In this document: piece by piece, positions 1 to 8,386 of the stretch
Numbering within the stretch: position 1 is the stretch's first letter
How the letters are laid out: every line of letters begins with the position of its first letter
Assembly: GCF_041270065.1 (NCBI RefSeq)
Contig: NZ_CP065958.1
Location: 1,364,001-1,428,000 of the forward strand
DNA length: 64,000 nt
Direction: 5' to 3'
Source: Streptomyces fradiae
GTDB lineage: Bacteria > Actinomycetota > Actinomycetes > Streptomycetales > Streptomycetaceae
Notes under the pieces: generated by a model
Told to the model about the DNA's origin: nothing
The model's database searches: none
What the model saw: only the letters and a program-made list of their open reading frames with translations
Made by a program: the position numbers and the translations under genes

Positions 1-22
1 TCCTGACCCTCCGACAGCCGGT

Positions 23-53
23 GCCGCCCGCCAACTCCCCTCCGGTGGGCGGC
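23..53. terminator. Hairpin at left edge, probable terminator
   Basis: Arms GCCGCCCGCC and GGTGGGCGGC pair over 10 bp with one G-U and an 11-nt loop. No U-tract follows, as is usual in Streptomyces. It probably ends a gene whose 3' end lies just outside the window. Next to it GCATTCGGCCGCC occurs twice, about 20 bp apart. Confidence 0.4.
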
Positions 54-194
54 ATTCGGCCGCCCCCTCGTGCATTCGGCCGCCTCCGCACGCTCCGGTG
101 ACGCATCCGTCGCCACCCGGTTACGCTGTGGTGCCCAGCTCAGAAGGTGTGCGGGGCGCGGCAGTTGGGAACAGCCCGCACAGGAACCGTGGCG

Positions 195-1853
195 ATGGGG
201 GCGGCAGTGACGATCGGCAGTTTCGGACCCGGGGCACAGATTCCCCTCCAGGGCTCGGACGCGACTACGGCGGCGACCCATGCCCTCGCCTCCGCCGCGT
301 ACCGCGACAGCCCGGTCGAGGCGATCCTCGAAGCCAACAACGACCTCCACAAGTCGACGGTCAAGGAGGGCAAGGCCCACAAGCTCTTCCGGCCCGACCT
401 CGGCGAAGCCTTCTCCCGCGCCGTCCAGGTCCGGCTGCTCGGCGGCGCCCGCAAGCCGCTCATCCAGTCCTTCGGCGCCGACCCCCAGCCCGTCGTCGAG
501 CACTGCCTCGCCGCCAACGGCATCCGCAAGCGGCGCGACGTCCGCCTCACCCTGGTCACCCTCGTCTTCGGCGTGCTGTTCCTGCCCGGCCTGCTGATCT
601 GGCTCGGCGTCATCTGGCTGCGCCGCACCGCCGCCGGCTCCGACAACAAGCGCACCAGCGCCATCGGCACCGCCCTCCTCGTCGCGGCCGGCCTCTTCGC
701 GCTGTTCGTCCTGATCAAGCTGCCCTTCGACGGGGTGCTGCCCAACTACCTCCGCGCCATGATCGTGGCGCCCGTCGTCGGCTGGTACCTGGCCCGGCAG
801 ATCTGCGAGAACACCGCCAAGGACCTGCGCGAGCGCTGGACCACGCTGCTCAGCGGCGGCGGCCTCGGGGCCACGATCCCCGAGGCCGTGCCCAAGGACC
901 CCACCGAGAAGACCGCCGAGGACCTCCGCGTCAACCTGGAGAAGCTGGGCGCCGAGCAGCAGTCCAACGTCGTGTTCTACGCCGGCCCCAAGGGAATACT
1001 GGGCATGGGCACCCGCTGGGGCAGCTGGACCATGGCCGAGGAGCTGGTCCCGCGCGAGGGCAAGGAGATCCACGACTTCCGCGCCTGGGACGTGGTCCGC
1101 CAGATCCACACCGAGCTGACCCTCCTCGAACGCGGCTCGCTCAAGACCGGTTTCCCCAAGCCGACCGTCAAGCACTGGATCGTCTCGCCCGTCGGCGAGG
1201 GCGCCGACGAGGTCGCCCGCCCCGAGGGCGAGAACATCGTGCACTTCCAGGTGAAGCCGCACGAGATACAGCGCATCTGCAACGACCAGCAGTTCGGCAG
1301 TGGAAACCGCCACTATCTGGGGGTCCAGTTCACCCTCTGGGACGGACAGCTCGTCCTCACCATGATGGTGACCGTCACCTCCCTCCACCACACGCTGCGC
1401 GTCGAGGTCACCGGCCACGCCCTCGGCCCGGTCCACGGCCTCTTCACGACCAAGCCGAAGGCGAAGACCAAGGAGGTCTCCAAGACCGTCAGGTTCTGGG
1501 AGACCCGCGAGATCAAGCTGCCGCTGACCGACACCGACGACGTGGTCCGCCAGGCCGTGCGCGCCCCGCTCACCTGGTTCCCGCCGATCCTGGACTTCCT
1601 CGGCGGCAAGCTCGTGCTGCCCGAGCCCTTCGGCCTGCGCCACGCCTGGGCGGGCCAGCCCTGGCGCCACCGCTTCATGGCGGACGACGCCATCCGCACC
1701 GCCACCCCGGTGCTGCGCGCGGTGCACACGGCGACCCTCCGGGTCCTCGACGAGCACAACGTCGACACCGAGCGCTTCGCCGCCCGCTCGCTCGTCCTCA
1801 GCGGCGGCATCCAGGACCCGGGCCCGAAGAAGGCCGACGTCTACGACGCGTAG
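195..1853 (+). CDS. Conserved membrane protein of unknown function
   Basis: 552 aa. Not recognised as a named family. A soluble N-terminal part of about 110 residues is followed by three hydrophobic segments around residues 115-143, 155-180 and 188-208. A large C-terminal soluble domain of about 340 residues follows, rich in charged residues and beta-prone stretches, presumably cytoplasmic. I chose the ATG at 195 because AGGA lies about nine bases upstream; an in-frame GTG at 147 would add 16 residues but has no spaced Shine-Dalgarno site. The gene is convergent with the HIT gene and shares a terminator hairpin with it. Codon use is typical of the window. No catalytic motif is visible, so I assign no function. 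Confidence 0.8.
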   Translation: MGAAVTIGSFGPGAQIPLQGSDATTAATHALASAAYRDSPVEAILEANNDLHKSTVKEGKAHKLFRPDLGEAFSRAVQVRLLGGARKPLIQSFGADPQPVVEHCLAANGIRKRRDVRLTLVTLVFGVLFLPGLLIWLGVIWLRRTAAGSDNKRTSAIGTALLVAAGLFALFVLIKLPFDGVLPNYLRAMIVAPVVGWYLARQICENTAKDLRERWTTLLSGGGLGATIPEAVPKDPTEKTAEDLRVNLEKLGAEQQSNVVFYAGPKGILGMGTRWGSWTMAEELVPREGKEIHDFRAWDVVRQIHTELTLLERGSLKTGFPKPTVKHWIVSPVGEGADEVARPEGENIVHFQVKPHEIQRICNDQQFGSGNRHYLGVQFTLWDGQLVLTMMVTVTSLHHTLRVEVTGHALGPVHGLFTTKPKAKTKEVSKTVRFWETREIKLPLTDTDDVVRQAVRAPLTWFPPILDFLGGKLVLPEPFGLRHAWAGQPWRHRFMADDAIRTATPVLRAVHTATLRVLDEHNVDTERFAARSLVLSGGIQDPGPKKADVYDA

Positions 1854-1884
1854 CACCCCGGGGCCCGGCCCCGCCCCGTAACGC

Positions 1885-1922
1885 CGAAGGCCCGGCCCCG
1901 GAGATCCGGGACCGGGCCTTCG
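1885..1922. terminator. Bidirectional terminator
   Basis: Perfect 11-bp arms CGAAGGCCCGG and CCGGGCCTTCG lie between two convergent genes. The right arm ends about 16 bp before the HIT stop, so the hairpin can serve both strands. Confidence 0.75.
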
Positions 1923-1937
1923 TACCTCCCGTACGGC

Positions 1938-2489
1938 TCAGAGGCCGGCCGGCCAGGCGTCGGCCAGCATCTTCCGGGTGTCCGCGAGCAGCTGCGGCAG
2001 CACCTTGGTGTGACCGACCACCGGCATGAAGTTGGTGTCGCCGCCCCAGCGGGGCACCACGTGCTGGTGCAGATGGGCGGCGATGCCGGCGCCCGCGACC
2101 GTGCCCTGGTTCATGCCGATGTTGAAGCCGTGCGCGCCCGAGGCCGCCCGCAGCGCCACCATGGCCCGCTTGGTGAATTCGCCGAGCTCCGCCGTCTCGG
2201 CCGCGTCGAGGTCCGTGTAGTCGGCGACGTGCCGGTACGGGACCACCATCAGGTGCCCGCCGTTGTACGGGTACAGGTTGAGCACCGCGTACACGCTGGT
2301 GCCGCGCGCGATCACCAGACCGTCCTCGTCCGACTTCGCCGGGATCGTGCAGAAGGGACAGCCGTCCTCGGCACCCGGCCCGGTCGGCTTGTTCTCGCCC
2401 TGGATGTACGCCATCCGGTGAGGCGTCCACAGGCGCTGGAACGCGTCCTGCGTCCCCACTCCGATCTGCTGCTCCGGCTCAGTCGTCAT
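1938..2489 (-). CDS. HIT-family nucleotide phosphorylase/hydrolase (Ap4A phosphorylase-like)
   Basis: 183 aa. The histidine-triad motif HLHQHVV near the C-terminal third identifies the HIT superfamily, which attacks the alpha phosphate of (di)nucleotides through the middle histidine. The N-terminal CPFC pair and the overall length resemble actinobacterial diadenosine tetraphosphate (Ap4A) phosphorylases such as M. tuberculosis Rv2613c, which is encoded next to thrS. Ap4A is made by aminoacyl-tRNA synthetases, so the nearby thrS fits a clean-up role (inference). I took the ATG at 2489 (MTTEPE); in-frame ATGs further upstream extend into the divergent promoter region toward the channel gene. 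Confidence 0.9.
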   Translation of the reverse strand: MTTEPEQQIGVGTQDAFQRLWTPHRMAYIQGENKPTGPGAEDGCPFCTIPAKSDEDGLVIARGTSVYAVLNLYPYNGGHLMVVPYRHVADYTDLDAAETAELGEFTKRAMVALRAASGAHGFNIGMNQGTVAGAGIAAHLHQHVVPRWGGDTNFMPVVGHTKVLPQLLADTRKMLADAWPAGL

Positions 2490-2566
2490 GCTGTGCAGCA
2501 TATTGCTTCGCCCGTTCGGAACGTGTCGCCGGGGCGGAAGATCGCCGTGCACGCCATGCTGGTCCG

Positions 2567-3226
2567 ATGAAGGACAGGCCGCCGACTCCGCCGGGGCAGG
2601 AGCGCTGGGACCGCCGGATGGAGATCCCCCTGACGGTGACGTCCCTCGTCTACCTCGGCAGCTACGCGATGCGTGTCCTCGGCCGCGACCTGCCCACCGG
2701 CTGGCGCGACTTCTGTCTCGCCCTCACCATGGCGTCCTGGGCCGTGTTCGCCGTCGACTACGCAGTCCGGCTCAGACTCAGCGGCCTCGGCCCGCTGCGC
2801 TTCGTGCGCCGGCACTTCCTGGACACGGTGGTGCTGATCCTGCCGCTGCTGCGGCCGCTGCGGGTGGTGACCGCGTACGACCGGGCGCAGCGCCGGCAGC
2901 AGGAGCCCCGGCTCACGCTCTACGCCCGCGTCATGGCGTACGCCGGGCTCTCCGCGACCCTGCTCGGCTTCGCGGGCGCGCTCACCGTCTACGACTTCGA
3001 GTACGGCGCTCCGGGCGCGTCCATCGCCACCTTCGGCGACGCGGTGTGGTGGGCCTGCGCGACGCTGGCGACCGTGGGCTACGGGGACGTCGTGCCCGTG
3101 ACGCCGGGGGGACGGATGGTGGCGGTGGGCATGATGGCCTGCGGCCTGGCCCTGCTCGGCGCGGTGACGGGCTCGTTCTCGTCCTGGCTGATCCAGGTCT
3201 TCCGCCGGGAGGGCGACGAGGACTGA
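2567..3226 (+). CDS. Two-pore-helix K+ channel (ion transport family)
   Basis: 219 aa. The selectivity-filter sequence TVGYGD near residue 168 is the K+ channel signature and sits between hydrophobic segments around residues 130-148 and 180-208. Two or more earlier hydrophobic segments (about 20-40, 48-70, 82-100) suggest a voltage-gated-like six-segment layout, but the arginine pattern of a canonical S4 is not obvious beyond LLRPLRVV. No RCK or cyclic-nucleotide-binding domain follows, so gating is unknown. It is probably a plasma-membrane potassium-selective channel. It is divergent from the HIT gene with 77 bp between starts and is followed by a strong terminator shared with thrS. Confidence 0.88.
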   Translation: MKDRPPTPPGQERWDRRMEIPLTVTSLVYLGSYAMRVLGRDLPTGWRDFCLALTMASWAVFAVDYAVRLRLSGLGPLRFVRRHFLDTVVLILPLLRPLRVVTAYDRAQRRQQEPRLTLYARVMAYAGLSATLLGFAGALTVYDFEYGAPGASIATFGDAVWWACATLATVGYGDVVPVTPGGRMVAVGMMACGLALLGAVTGSFSSWLIQVFRREGDED

Positions 3227-3236
3227 CCGACGGGGA

Positions 3237-3263
3237 AGGCCCCCGGGGGATCCCCGGGGGCCT
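3237..3263. terminator. Bidirectional terminator between channel gene and thrS
   Basis: Arms AGGCCCCCGGGG and CCCCGGGGGCCT pair over 12 bp with a 3-nt loop. It lies 11 bp after the channel stop and 22 bp beyond the thrS stop. Confidence 0.8.
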
Positions 3264-3285
3264 CCTGACTCGCTCACTCAGGTCG

Positions 3286-5262
3286 TCAGACCTGGACGCG
3301 GCGCTCCACCACGTCGGCCAGCTTCGCAAGCGCGTCCTCGCGCGGGATGCCGTTCTCCTGCGAACCGTCGCGGTAGCGGAAGGAGACCGTGCCCGCGTTC
3401 ATGTCCTCGTCACCGACGATGATCATGAACGGCACCTTCTGGCGCTGCTGGTTGCGGATCTTCTTCTGCATGCGGTCGGACGAGGCGTCCACGTCGACCC
3501 GGAGGCCCCGCTTGCGCGCGTCCGCGGCGAACTCCTGCAGGTACTCGACGTGCGCGTCGCCGATCGGGATGCCGACCGCCTGCACCGGGGCCAGCCACGG
3601 CGGCATGGCGCCCGCGTAGTGCTCAAGGAGCACCGCGAAGAAGCGCTCGATGGAGCCGAACAGGGCGCGGTGGATCATGACCGGGCGCTGGCGCGAGCCG
3701 TCCGCCGCCGTGTACTCCAGGTCGAAGCGCTCCGGCAGGTTGAAGTCGAGCTGCACGGTCGACATCTGCCAGGTGCGGCCGATGGCGTCGCGCGCCTGCA
3801 CCGAGATCTTCGGGCCGTAGAACGCGGCGCCGCCCGGGTCGGGGGTGAGCGGGAGGCCCTGCTTCTCGGCGACCTGCTGGAGGACCGCGGTGGCCTCCTC
3901 CCACACCTCGTCCGAGCCGACGAACTTGGTCTCGTCCTTGGTCGACAGCTCCAGGTAGAAGTCGGTCAGACCGTAGTCGCGCAGCAGGTTGAGGACGAAG
4001 GTGAGCGTCTTGTCGAGCTCCTCCGCCATCTGCTCGCGGGTGCAGTAGATGTGCGCGTCGTCCTGGGTGAAGCCGCGGGCCCGGGTCAGGCCGTGCACGA
4101 CGCCCGACTTCTCGTACCGGTACACGGTGCCGAACTCGAACAGGCGCAGCGGCAGCTCACGGTAGGAGCGCCCGCGCGCGTCGAAGATCAGGTTGTGCAT
4201 CGGGCAGTTCATGGGCTTGAGGTAGTAGTCCACGCCCTCGTCGAGCTGCATGGGCGGGTACATGCCCTCGGCGTACCAGTCGAGGTGGCCGGACTTCTCG
4301 AAGAGCTTGCCCTTGGTGGCGTGCGGCGAGTAGACGAACTCGTAGCCCTCCTCCTCGTGCCGCTTGCGGCTGTAGTCCTCCATGGTCCGGCGGATGATGC
4401 CGCCCTTGGGGTGGAAGACGGCGAGGCCGGAGCCGATCTCGTCCGGGATGGAGAAGAGGTCGAGCTCGTTGCCGAGCTTGCGGTGGTCGCGCTTCTCGGC
4501 CTCGGCGAGGAAGTCGAGGTGGGCCTTCAGCTCCTCCTTCGACGGCCACGCGGTGCCGTAGATGCGCTGGAGCATCGGGTTCTTCTCGCTGCCGCGCCAG
4601 TAGGCGGCGGCGTTGCGCATGAGCTTGAAGGCCGGGATGTTGCGGGTGGTGGGCAGGTGGGGACCGCGGCAGAGGTCCTTCCAGCACAGCTCGCCGGTCT
4701 TGGCGTCCAGGTTGTCGTAGATGGTCAGCTCGCCGCCGCCCACCTCGACGTCCGCGCCGTCGTCGGTCGACGCGGAGCCCTTGATGCCGATGAGCTCCAG
4801 CTTGTACGGCTCGTCGGCGAGCTCGGCGCGGGCCGCCTCGTCGGTGACCACGCGGCGGGCGAACTTCTGCCCGCGCTTCTGGATCTCCTGCATCTTCTTC
4901 TCGATGGTCTTGAGATCCTCGGGCGTGAACGGCTTCTCGACGTCGAAGTCGTAGTAGAAGCCGTCCCGGACCGGCGGGCCGATGCCCAGCTTGGCCTCGG
5001 GGAAGATCTCCTGCACGGCCTGCGCCATGACGTGCGCGGTGGAGTGGCGCAGGATGTTGAGACCGTCCTCGGAGGAGATCTCGACGCCCTCGACGACATC
5101 GCCCTCGGCGAGCTCGTACGACAGGTCCTTCAGCTCGCCGGCCACGCGGGCGGCGATGACGGTGCGGTCGTCGGCGAACAGCGCGCCGGCCGTGGTGCCC
5201 GCGCTCACCGTCCTCTCCTCGGGCCCGGAGGCGGACTGGACGGTCACACGGACTTCAGACAC
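3286..5262 (-). CDS. thrS: Threonyl-tRNA synthetase
   Basis: 658 aa class II aminoacyl-tRNA synthetase charging tRNA-Thr. It has an N-terminal TGS domain (about 1-65), then the additional/editing domain with HSTAH at about 72. The catalytic core carries NCPMH (about 350, a Zn-binding Cys), the motif 2 arginines in GLTRARGF, and motif 3 [11 protein letters not shown] (about 527). A C-terminal anticodon-binding domain follows. I chose the GTG at 5262 because GGAG lies five bases upstream and the resulting length, 658 aa, equals what I recall for S. coelicolor ThrRS. In-frame ATGs at 5277 and 5319 would start inside or beyond the leader hairpins described separately. That leader suggests translational self-control. 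No T-box is present. Confidence 0.97.
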   Translation of the reverse strand: MSEVRVTVQSASGPEERTVSAGTTAGALFADDRTVIAARVAGELKDLSYELAEGDVVEGVEISSEDGLNILRHSTAHVMAQAVQEIFPEAKLGIGPPVRDGFYYDFDVEKPFTPEDLKTIEKKMQEIQKRGQKFARRVVTDEAARAELADEPYKLELIGIKGSASTDDGADVEVGGGELTIYDNLDAKTGELCWKDLCRGPHLPTTRNIPAFKLMRNAAAYWRGSEKNPMLQRIYGTAWPSKEELKAHLDFLAEAEKRDHRKLGNELDLFSIPDEIGSGLAVFHPKGGIIRRTMEDYSRKRHEEEGYEFVYSPHATKGKLFEKSGHLDWYAEGMYPPMQLDEGVDYYLKPMNCPMHNLIFDARGRSYRELPLRLFEFGTVYRYEKSGVVHGLTRARGFTQDDAHIYCTREQMAEELDKTLTFVLNLLRDYGLTDFYLELSTKDETKFVGSDEVWEEATAVLQQVAEKQGLPLTPDPGGAAFYGPKISVQARDAIGRTWQMSTVQLDFNLPERFDLEYTAADGSRQRPVMIHRALFGSIERFFAVLLEHYAGAMPPWLAPVQAVGIPIGDAHVEYLQEFAADARKRGLRVDVDASSDRMQKKIRNQQRQKVPFMIIVGDEDMNAGTVSFRYRDGSQENGIPREDALAKLADVVERRVQV

Positions 5263-5263
5263 G

Positions 5264-5353
5264 GATGCTCCATACATAGGGGCGCGGGCAGACACGAGGT
5301 GCCGGCGCCAACGGTGCACGGCAGAGACGAGGTGCCGCGCGCCACCGATCCTA
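5264..5353 (-). promoter_or_regulatory. thrS leader: two anticodon-arm-like hairpins and promoter -10
   Basis: Read on the minus strand, a TAGGAT -10 element (5353-5348) would start transcription around 5344-5340. Two stem-loops follow. Hairpin 1 (5343-5313) has an 11-position stem (one G-U, one C-A mismatch) and loop CCUCGUCUC. Hairpin 2 (5309-5281) has a 10-position stem (one C-C mismatch) and loop CCUCGUGUC. Both loops hold CUCGU, which matches positions 32-36 (pyrimidine, U33, anticodon CGU) of a tRNA-Thr(CGU) anticodon loop. The Shine-Dalgarno GGAG and GTG start follow 10-19 nt downstream. E. coli ThrRS is known to repress thrS by binding leader hairpins that imitate its tRNA. Transferring that mechanism here is inference. 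Confidence 0.5.
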
Positions 5354-5400
5354 CGGGCTCGGGTCGGGCCCGGTCGCGCCCCGAGGAGCGTTCCCGCGGC

Positions 5401-6750
5401 TCACCCTTCCTCCGGATCGGTCCCCTCGTCGAAGAACCCGCGGCCCTCGCCGGGGTCGTGCAGCGACTTCATCAGCCGGTCCCGCTCGGCCTCGTCGACC
5501 TGGACCGGTACGACCCCGGTCGTGTCGGTCAGCCGGCGGAAGCCGCCGCGGCTCTCCAGGCGTCCGACGACCCGGATGGGCAGGCCGACCAGATGGGCGT
5601 GGCCGGCGGTGCGGTAGGCCTCCTCGTCGAGGGTGGCGCGGACATGGCCGACCTCGGCGCCGGCGAGGACGCGGAGCCGTACGGTGCCCTCGCCGCGCGG
5701 CCCGGAGCGGCGCATGCGGACGACGGTGCCGGTGATGCGTACGGGTACGGAGGGCTCGTCGTTCAGATAGCGCGCGCCGGCCTCGCGCAGGGCCGGCAGA
5801 TCGCCGGGCGAGAACTCGACGGGCTCGGGCCGCGCGGCGCAGCCCGCGGGGGTGCCGGCCGCCGGGGACCACTCCAGGGTGATGCCGGCGCCCTCGGTGC
5901 CGCGCACCAGGGCGACCAGGGCCTCGGTGAGCTCGCGGCTGACGCCGGCCTGGACGGCGGTGTCGAAGGCCTCCATGCCGCCGGTGGCCCGCTGGTAGTC
6001 GACGGCCTCCCGGGTGGCGTACAGCGCGTGATAGAGCCGGACGGAGACGGCGCGGCCGGGGTCGACGGGCAGGAAGGCGGTGAGGCCGCGGCCGCCGGGG
6101 GCGGCGCCGACGACGACGGACTCCAGGGAGGCCTGGGCCTGCCGCCGGTGGCGGGCGCCGTGGTAACCGGCCCGGTCGCGGACGGCGAGGGCGCCGGCGA
6201 GGAGCAGTCCGCGGGCGGCGCTGCGGAGCTGTTCCTGCACGGGCCAGGGCACGGCCCCGGCGGGTCCCGGCGGCACGTCGCGCCACCAGCGGATCTCGTC
6301 GCTGGGGACGGCGAGGCCGGTGAGCACCTCGCGGGCGGAGGGGTCGGCGCTGTGAGCGAGGGCGGTGAGCGCCTCGCCGATGAGGTCGTCGGAGTCGGGG
6401 AAGGCGCGGTTCTCGGGGACGAGCAGACTGGTGCCGCGGCCGCTCGTGCCGGGTCCGGGCGGGGACCAGCGGCTGTAGCGGCCGGCCGCGCCGCCGCGGC
6501 GGCGCCAGCCGTGGCGGGCGAGCAGCGCGCCGAGCACCCGGGGGTCGACCCTGCCCGGGTCGGGGTCCCCGCCCGCGGTTGCCCAGGGGCCGACGGGCGC
6601 GGCGGGCACCCCGGTCCAGTGGCCGGGGAGTTCGCCGGGCGCCGGGTGGGGCTGCGGCCGGAAGGGCGGGGGCGCGGTGTGGCCCGGTGGGAGCAGCGGG
6701 TCGGGGCCGTGGCCGGCCCCGTTCTCCGGTTCGTCGATCGGCCGGTGCAT
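5401..6750 (-). CDS. Unknown protein with OB-fold-like C-terminal part, coupled to DUF4365 gene
   Basis: 449 aa, family not recognised. Residues 1-90 are proline/glycine-rich and probably disordered. The middle is helical, with a basic patch GARHRRQAQ near residue 205. The last 120 residues alternate beta-prone strands (VPVRITGTVVRMRR, GTVRLRVL, GLPIRVVGRL), which looks like an OB-fold nucleic-acid-binding module (inference only). Its ATG overlaps the TGA of the upstream DUF4365 gene by one base (TGATG), so the two are translationally coupled and probably act together. It ends 47 bp before the thrS -10 element. No signal peptide or membrane segment is visible. Confidence 0.75.
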   Translation of the reverse strand: MHRPIDEPENGAGHGPDPLLPPGHTAPPPFRPQPHPAPGELPGHWTGVPAAPVGPWATAGGDPDPGRVDPRVLGALLARHGWRRRGGAAGRYSRWSPPGPGTSGRGTSLLVPENRAFPDSDDLIGEALTALAHSADPSAREVLTGLAVPSDEIRWWRDVPPGPAGAVPWPVQEQLRSAARGLLLAGALAVRDRAGYHGARHRRQAQASLESVVVGAAPGGRGLTAFLPVDPGRAVSVRLYHALYATREAVDYQRATGGMEAFDTAVQAGVSRELTEALVALVRGTEGAGITLEWSPAAGTPAGCAARPEPVEFSPGDLPALREAGARYLNDEPSVPVRITGTVVRMRRSGPRGEGTVRLRVLAGAEVGHVRATLDEEAYRTAGHAHLVGLPIRVVGRLESRGGFRRLTDTTGVVPVQVDEAERDRLMKSLHDPGEGRGFFDEGTDPEEG

Positions 6751-7325
6751 CAGGGTCTCCCTCCCACGCCGACCCGCGCCATGATCTCGCAGAGCGCCCG
6801 GTCGTCGAAGATCCGTGCCGTCGGGATGCGCACGGTGGTCCTGCGGCGTCCCGTGACCGGGTGGCCGGCCAGGTTGATCCAGTAGCAGCAGTGCCGCAGG
6901 TCGAGCCGCTCGTGCCCGGCCCGCAGCCAGTCCTCGCGGTCGCGGGGCACGAGCATCACGACCAGGATCTTGTGGACCGCGACGGGGGTGCGGGCGAGCT
7001 TCACCAGGTGCTCGTTGTCGAGCGTGAAGGAGAAGCTGCCGCTCGCGTCCCGCGGGGTGCGCGGCGGTATCTGGTAGGTGCACTTGAGCTGCACCTTGAT
7101 GGTCACCTCGTCGTCGACGGTGTGGCCGGGAGCGCTGTGGCTCACGTGCCAGTCGATGCCGTTGTCCGGAAACGGCTGCGACAGCGAGCAGCCCGCCGCC
7201 GCCGCGACCGCGTGGAGATACCCGACCTGGAGGGTCTCCATGCAGGCGGTGGTGGCGAGCGAGCCGCGCAGCGGTGCCGCCCGCTGGGGCGGCAGCCCGT
7301 CCGACGCGGGCTGGGCGAGCGCCAT
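6750..7325 (-). CDS. DUF4365 domain protein, PD-(D/E)XK-nuclease-like
   Basis: 191 aa. The stretch NGIDWHV (about residue 54) followed by TIKVQLKCT (about 75) fits the D...(E/Q)xK pattern of the restriction-endonuclease-like fold to which DUF4365 belongs. ESFSF/DN-type strands and a basic C-terminus follow. Activity is not proven, and Q in place of E is common in related nucleases. The gene is first in a two-gene operon with the 449-aa OB-like protein. It is divergent from a DEDDh exonuclease, with 120 bp between starts. The three genes therefore form a possible DNA-processing module. I recall similar neighbours in other Streptomyces, which argues for a housekeeping role rather than a mobile defence island. 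Confidence 0.8.
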   Translation of the reverse strand: MALAQPASDGLPPQRAAPLRGSLATTACMETLQVGYLHAVAAAAGCSLSQPFPDNGIDWHVSHSAPGHTVDDEVTIKVQLKCTYQIPPRTPRDASGSFSFTLDNEHLVKLARTPVAVHKILVVMLVPRDREDWLRAGHERLDLRHCCYWINLAGHPVTGRRRTTVRIPTARIFDDRALCEIMARVGVGGRP

Positions 7326-7445
7326 GTCAGTTCCCTTCCCCGTCACCTGTGTTGTCACCGGCCCGCGTACGGCGCAAACAGCCCGGGTATCAACGATTCG
7401 GGCAGGGGGCTGGCCATCTGCCGCGCACGCGCGAGGAGTTCGGGG

Positions 7446-8174
7446 ATGACGACGCACTGGTTCGACGGGCCCCTGGCCGCGTTCGACACGGAGACGACGG
7501 GAGTCGACGTCGAGGAGGACCGGATCGTGTCCGCCGCCCTCGTCGTCCAGGACGCGGCGGGCATGCGGCCGCGGGTGACCCGGTGGCTGGTGAACCCGGG
7601 GGTGCCGGTGCCGCCCGGGGCCACCGCGATACACGGCCTGACGGACGATCATCTGCAGCGGAACGGGCGCTGGCCGTCGCCCGTGATGGAGGAGCTGGCC
7701 CGGGCGATAGCCGAACAGAGCGCGGCGGGCCGCCCGTTGGTGGTGATGAACGCGCCGTTCGACCTGACGATCCTGGACCGCGAGCTGCGCCGGCACCGGG
7801 CGTCCTCGCTGGGCCGCTACACGGAGCACGTGCCGCTGTGCGTGCTCGACCCGCGGGTCCTGGACAAGCACCTGGACCGCTACCGCAAGGGCCGGCGGAC
7901 GCTGACCGATCTGTGCGAGCAGTACGAGGTGGTGCTCGACGGCGCGCACGACGCGGCGGCGGACGCGCAGGCGGCGCTCGAGGTCGTACGGGCGGTGGGG
8001 CGGCGGTTCGCGTCCCGTCTGGAGCGGCTGACGCCGGCGGAGCTGCACACCCTGCAGGCGGTGTGGCACGCGGCACAGGCCCGCGGCCTGCAGGCGTGGT
8101 TCGCCCGGCAGGGCACCCCGGAGGCGGTGGACCCGGCGTGGCCGCTGCGTCCGGAGCTGTCGACGGCGGCGTGA
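7446..8174 (+). CDS. DnaQ-like 3'-5' exonuclease (DEDDh family)
   Basis: 242 aa. It has exonuclease motif I FDTETTG (about residue 12), motif II in NAPFDLTIL (about 100) and motif III HDAAADAQ (about 176, the DEDDh histidine form). These are the acidic residues that bind two metal ions in DnaQ/epsilon proteins. The domain covers roughly residues 8-190, and a helical tail of about 50 residues follows. It is shorter than polymerase III epsilon partners and carries no polymerase or helicase domain, so it is probably a stand-alone proofreading or repair nuclease. The ATG at 7446 has GAGG upstream (gaggagttcgggg). It ends 25 bp before a strong terminator shared with a convergent tRNA-Val gene. Confidence 0.9.
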   Translation: MTTHWFDGPLAAFDTETTGVDVEEDRIVSAALVVQDAAGMRPRVTRWLVNPGVPVPPGATAIHGLTDDHLQRNGRWPSPVMEELARAIAEQSAAGRPLVVMNAPFDLTILDRELRRHRASSLGRYTEHVPLCVLDPRVLDKHLDRYRKGRRTLTDLCEQYEVVLDGAHDAAADAQAALEVVRAVGRRFASRLERLTPAELHTLQAVWHAAQARGLQAWFARQGTPEAVDPAWPLRPELSTAA

Positions 8175-8198
8175 GCGGCATGCCCCCGGAAAACAGCT

Positions 8199-8230
8199 GA
8201 GGCCGGTCCGTCTTCTGACGGACCGGCCTC
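8199..8230. terminator. Bidirectional terminator
   Basis: Perfect 14-bp arms GAGGCCGGTCCGTC and GACGGACCGGCCTC with a UUCU loop, between the exonuclease gene and the convergent tRNA-Val(CAC) gene. Confidence 0.85.
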
Positions 8231-8236
8231 TCCCGG

Positions 8237-8308
8237 TGGGCGATACTGGGATCGAACCAGTGACCCCTTCGGTGTGAACGAAGTGCTCTCCCGCTGAGCT
8301 AATCGCCC
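8237..8308 (-). tRNA. tRNA-Val(CAC), copy 1
   Basis: 72 nt. The minus-strand cloverleaf has acceptor GGGCGAT pairing with ATCGCCC, D arm GCTC/GAGC, anticodon stem CTTCG/CGAAG around loop TTCACAC (anticodon CAC), and T arm CTGGTTCGATCCCAG. CCA is not fully encoded (A73 then CCG). Identical over its whole length to the copy at 11374-11445. Confidence 0.97.
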
Positions 8309-8322
8309 GGGCAACGGGTGAA

Positions 8323-8352
8323 ACCATACAGGCCCGGACGGGCTTCGTTCAA
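8323..8352 (-). promoter_or_regulatory. Probable tRNA-Val promoter
   Basis: On the minus strand TTGAAC, 18 nt, TATGGT gives an HrdB-type promoter. The -10 ends about 14 bp before the tRNA 5' end at 8308. Confidence 0.55.
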
Positions 8353-8386
8353 ACCGGCCACGGACGGGGCGCGCACCTGGTGTGGC

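Noticed and set aside
5263..5400. T-box riboswitch for thrS
   Set aside because: No T-box core (AGGGTGGNACCGCG) or Stem I features; the observed hairpins fit a synthetase-binding operator better.
2488..6885. A 1465-codon open frame antisense to thrS
   Set aside because: It is the mirror of thrS and its neighbours; the product is a run of Gly/Arg/Val/Asp/Leu typical of antisense frames in high-GC DNA and has no domain.
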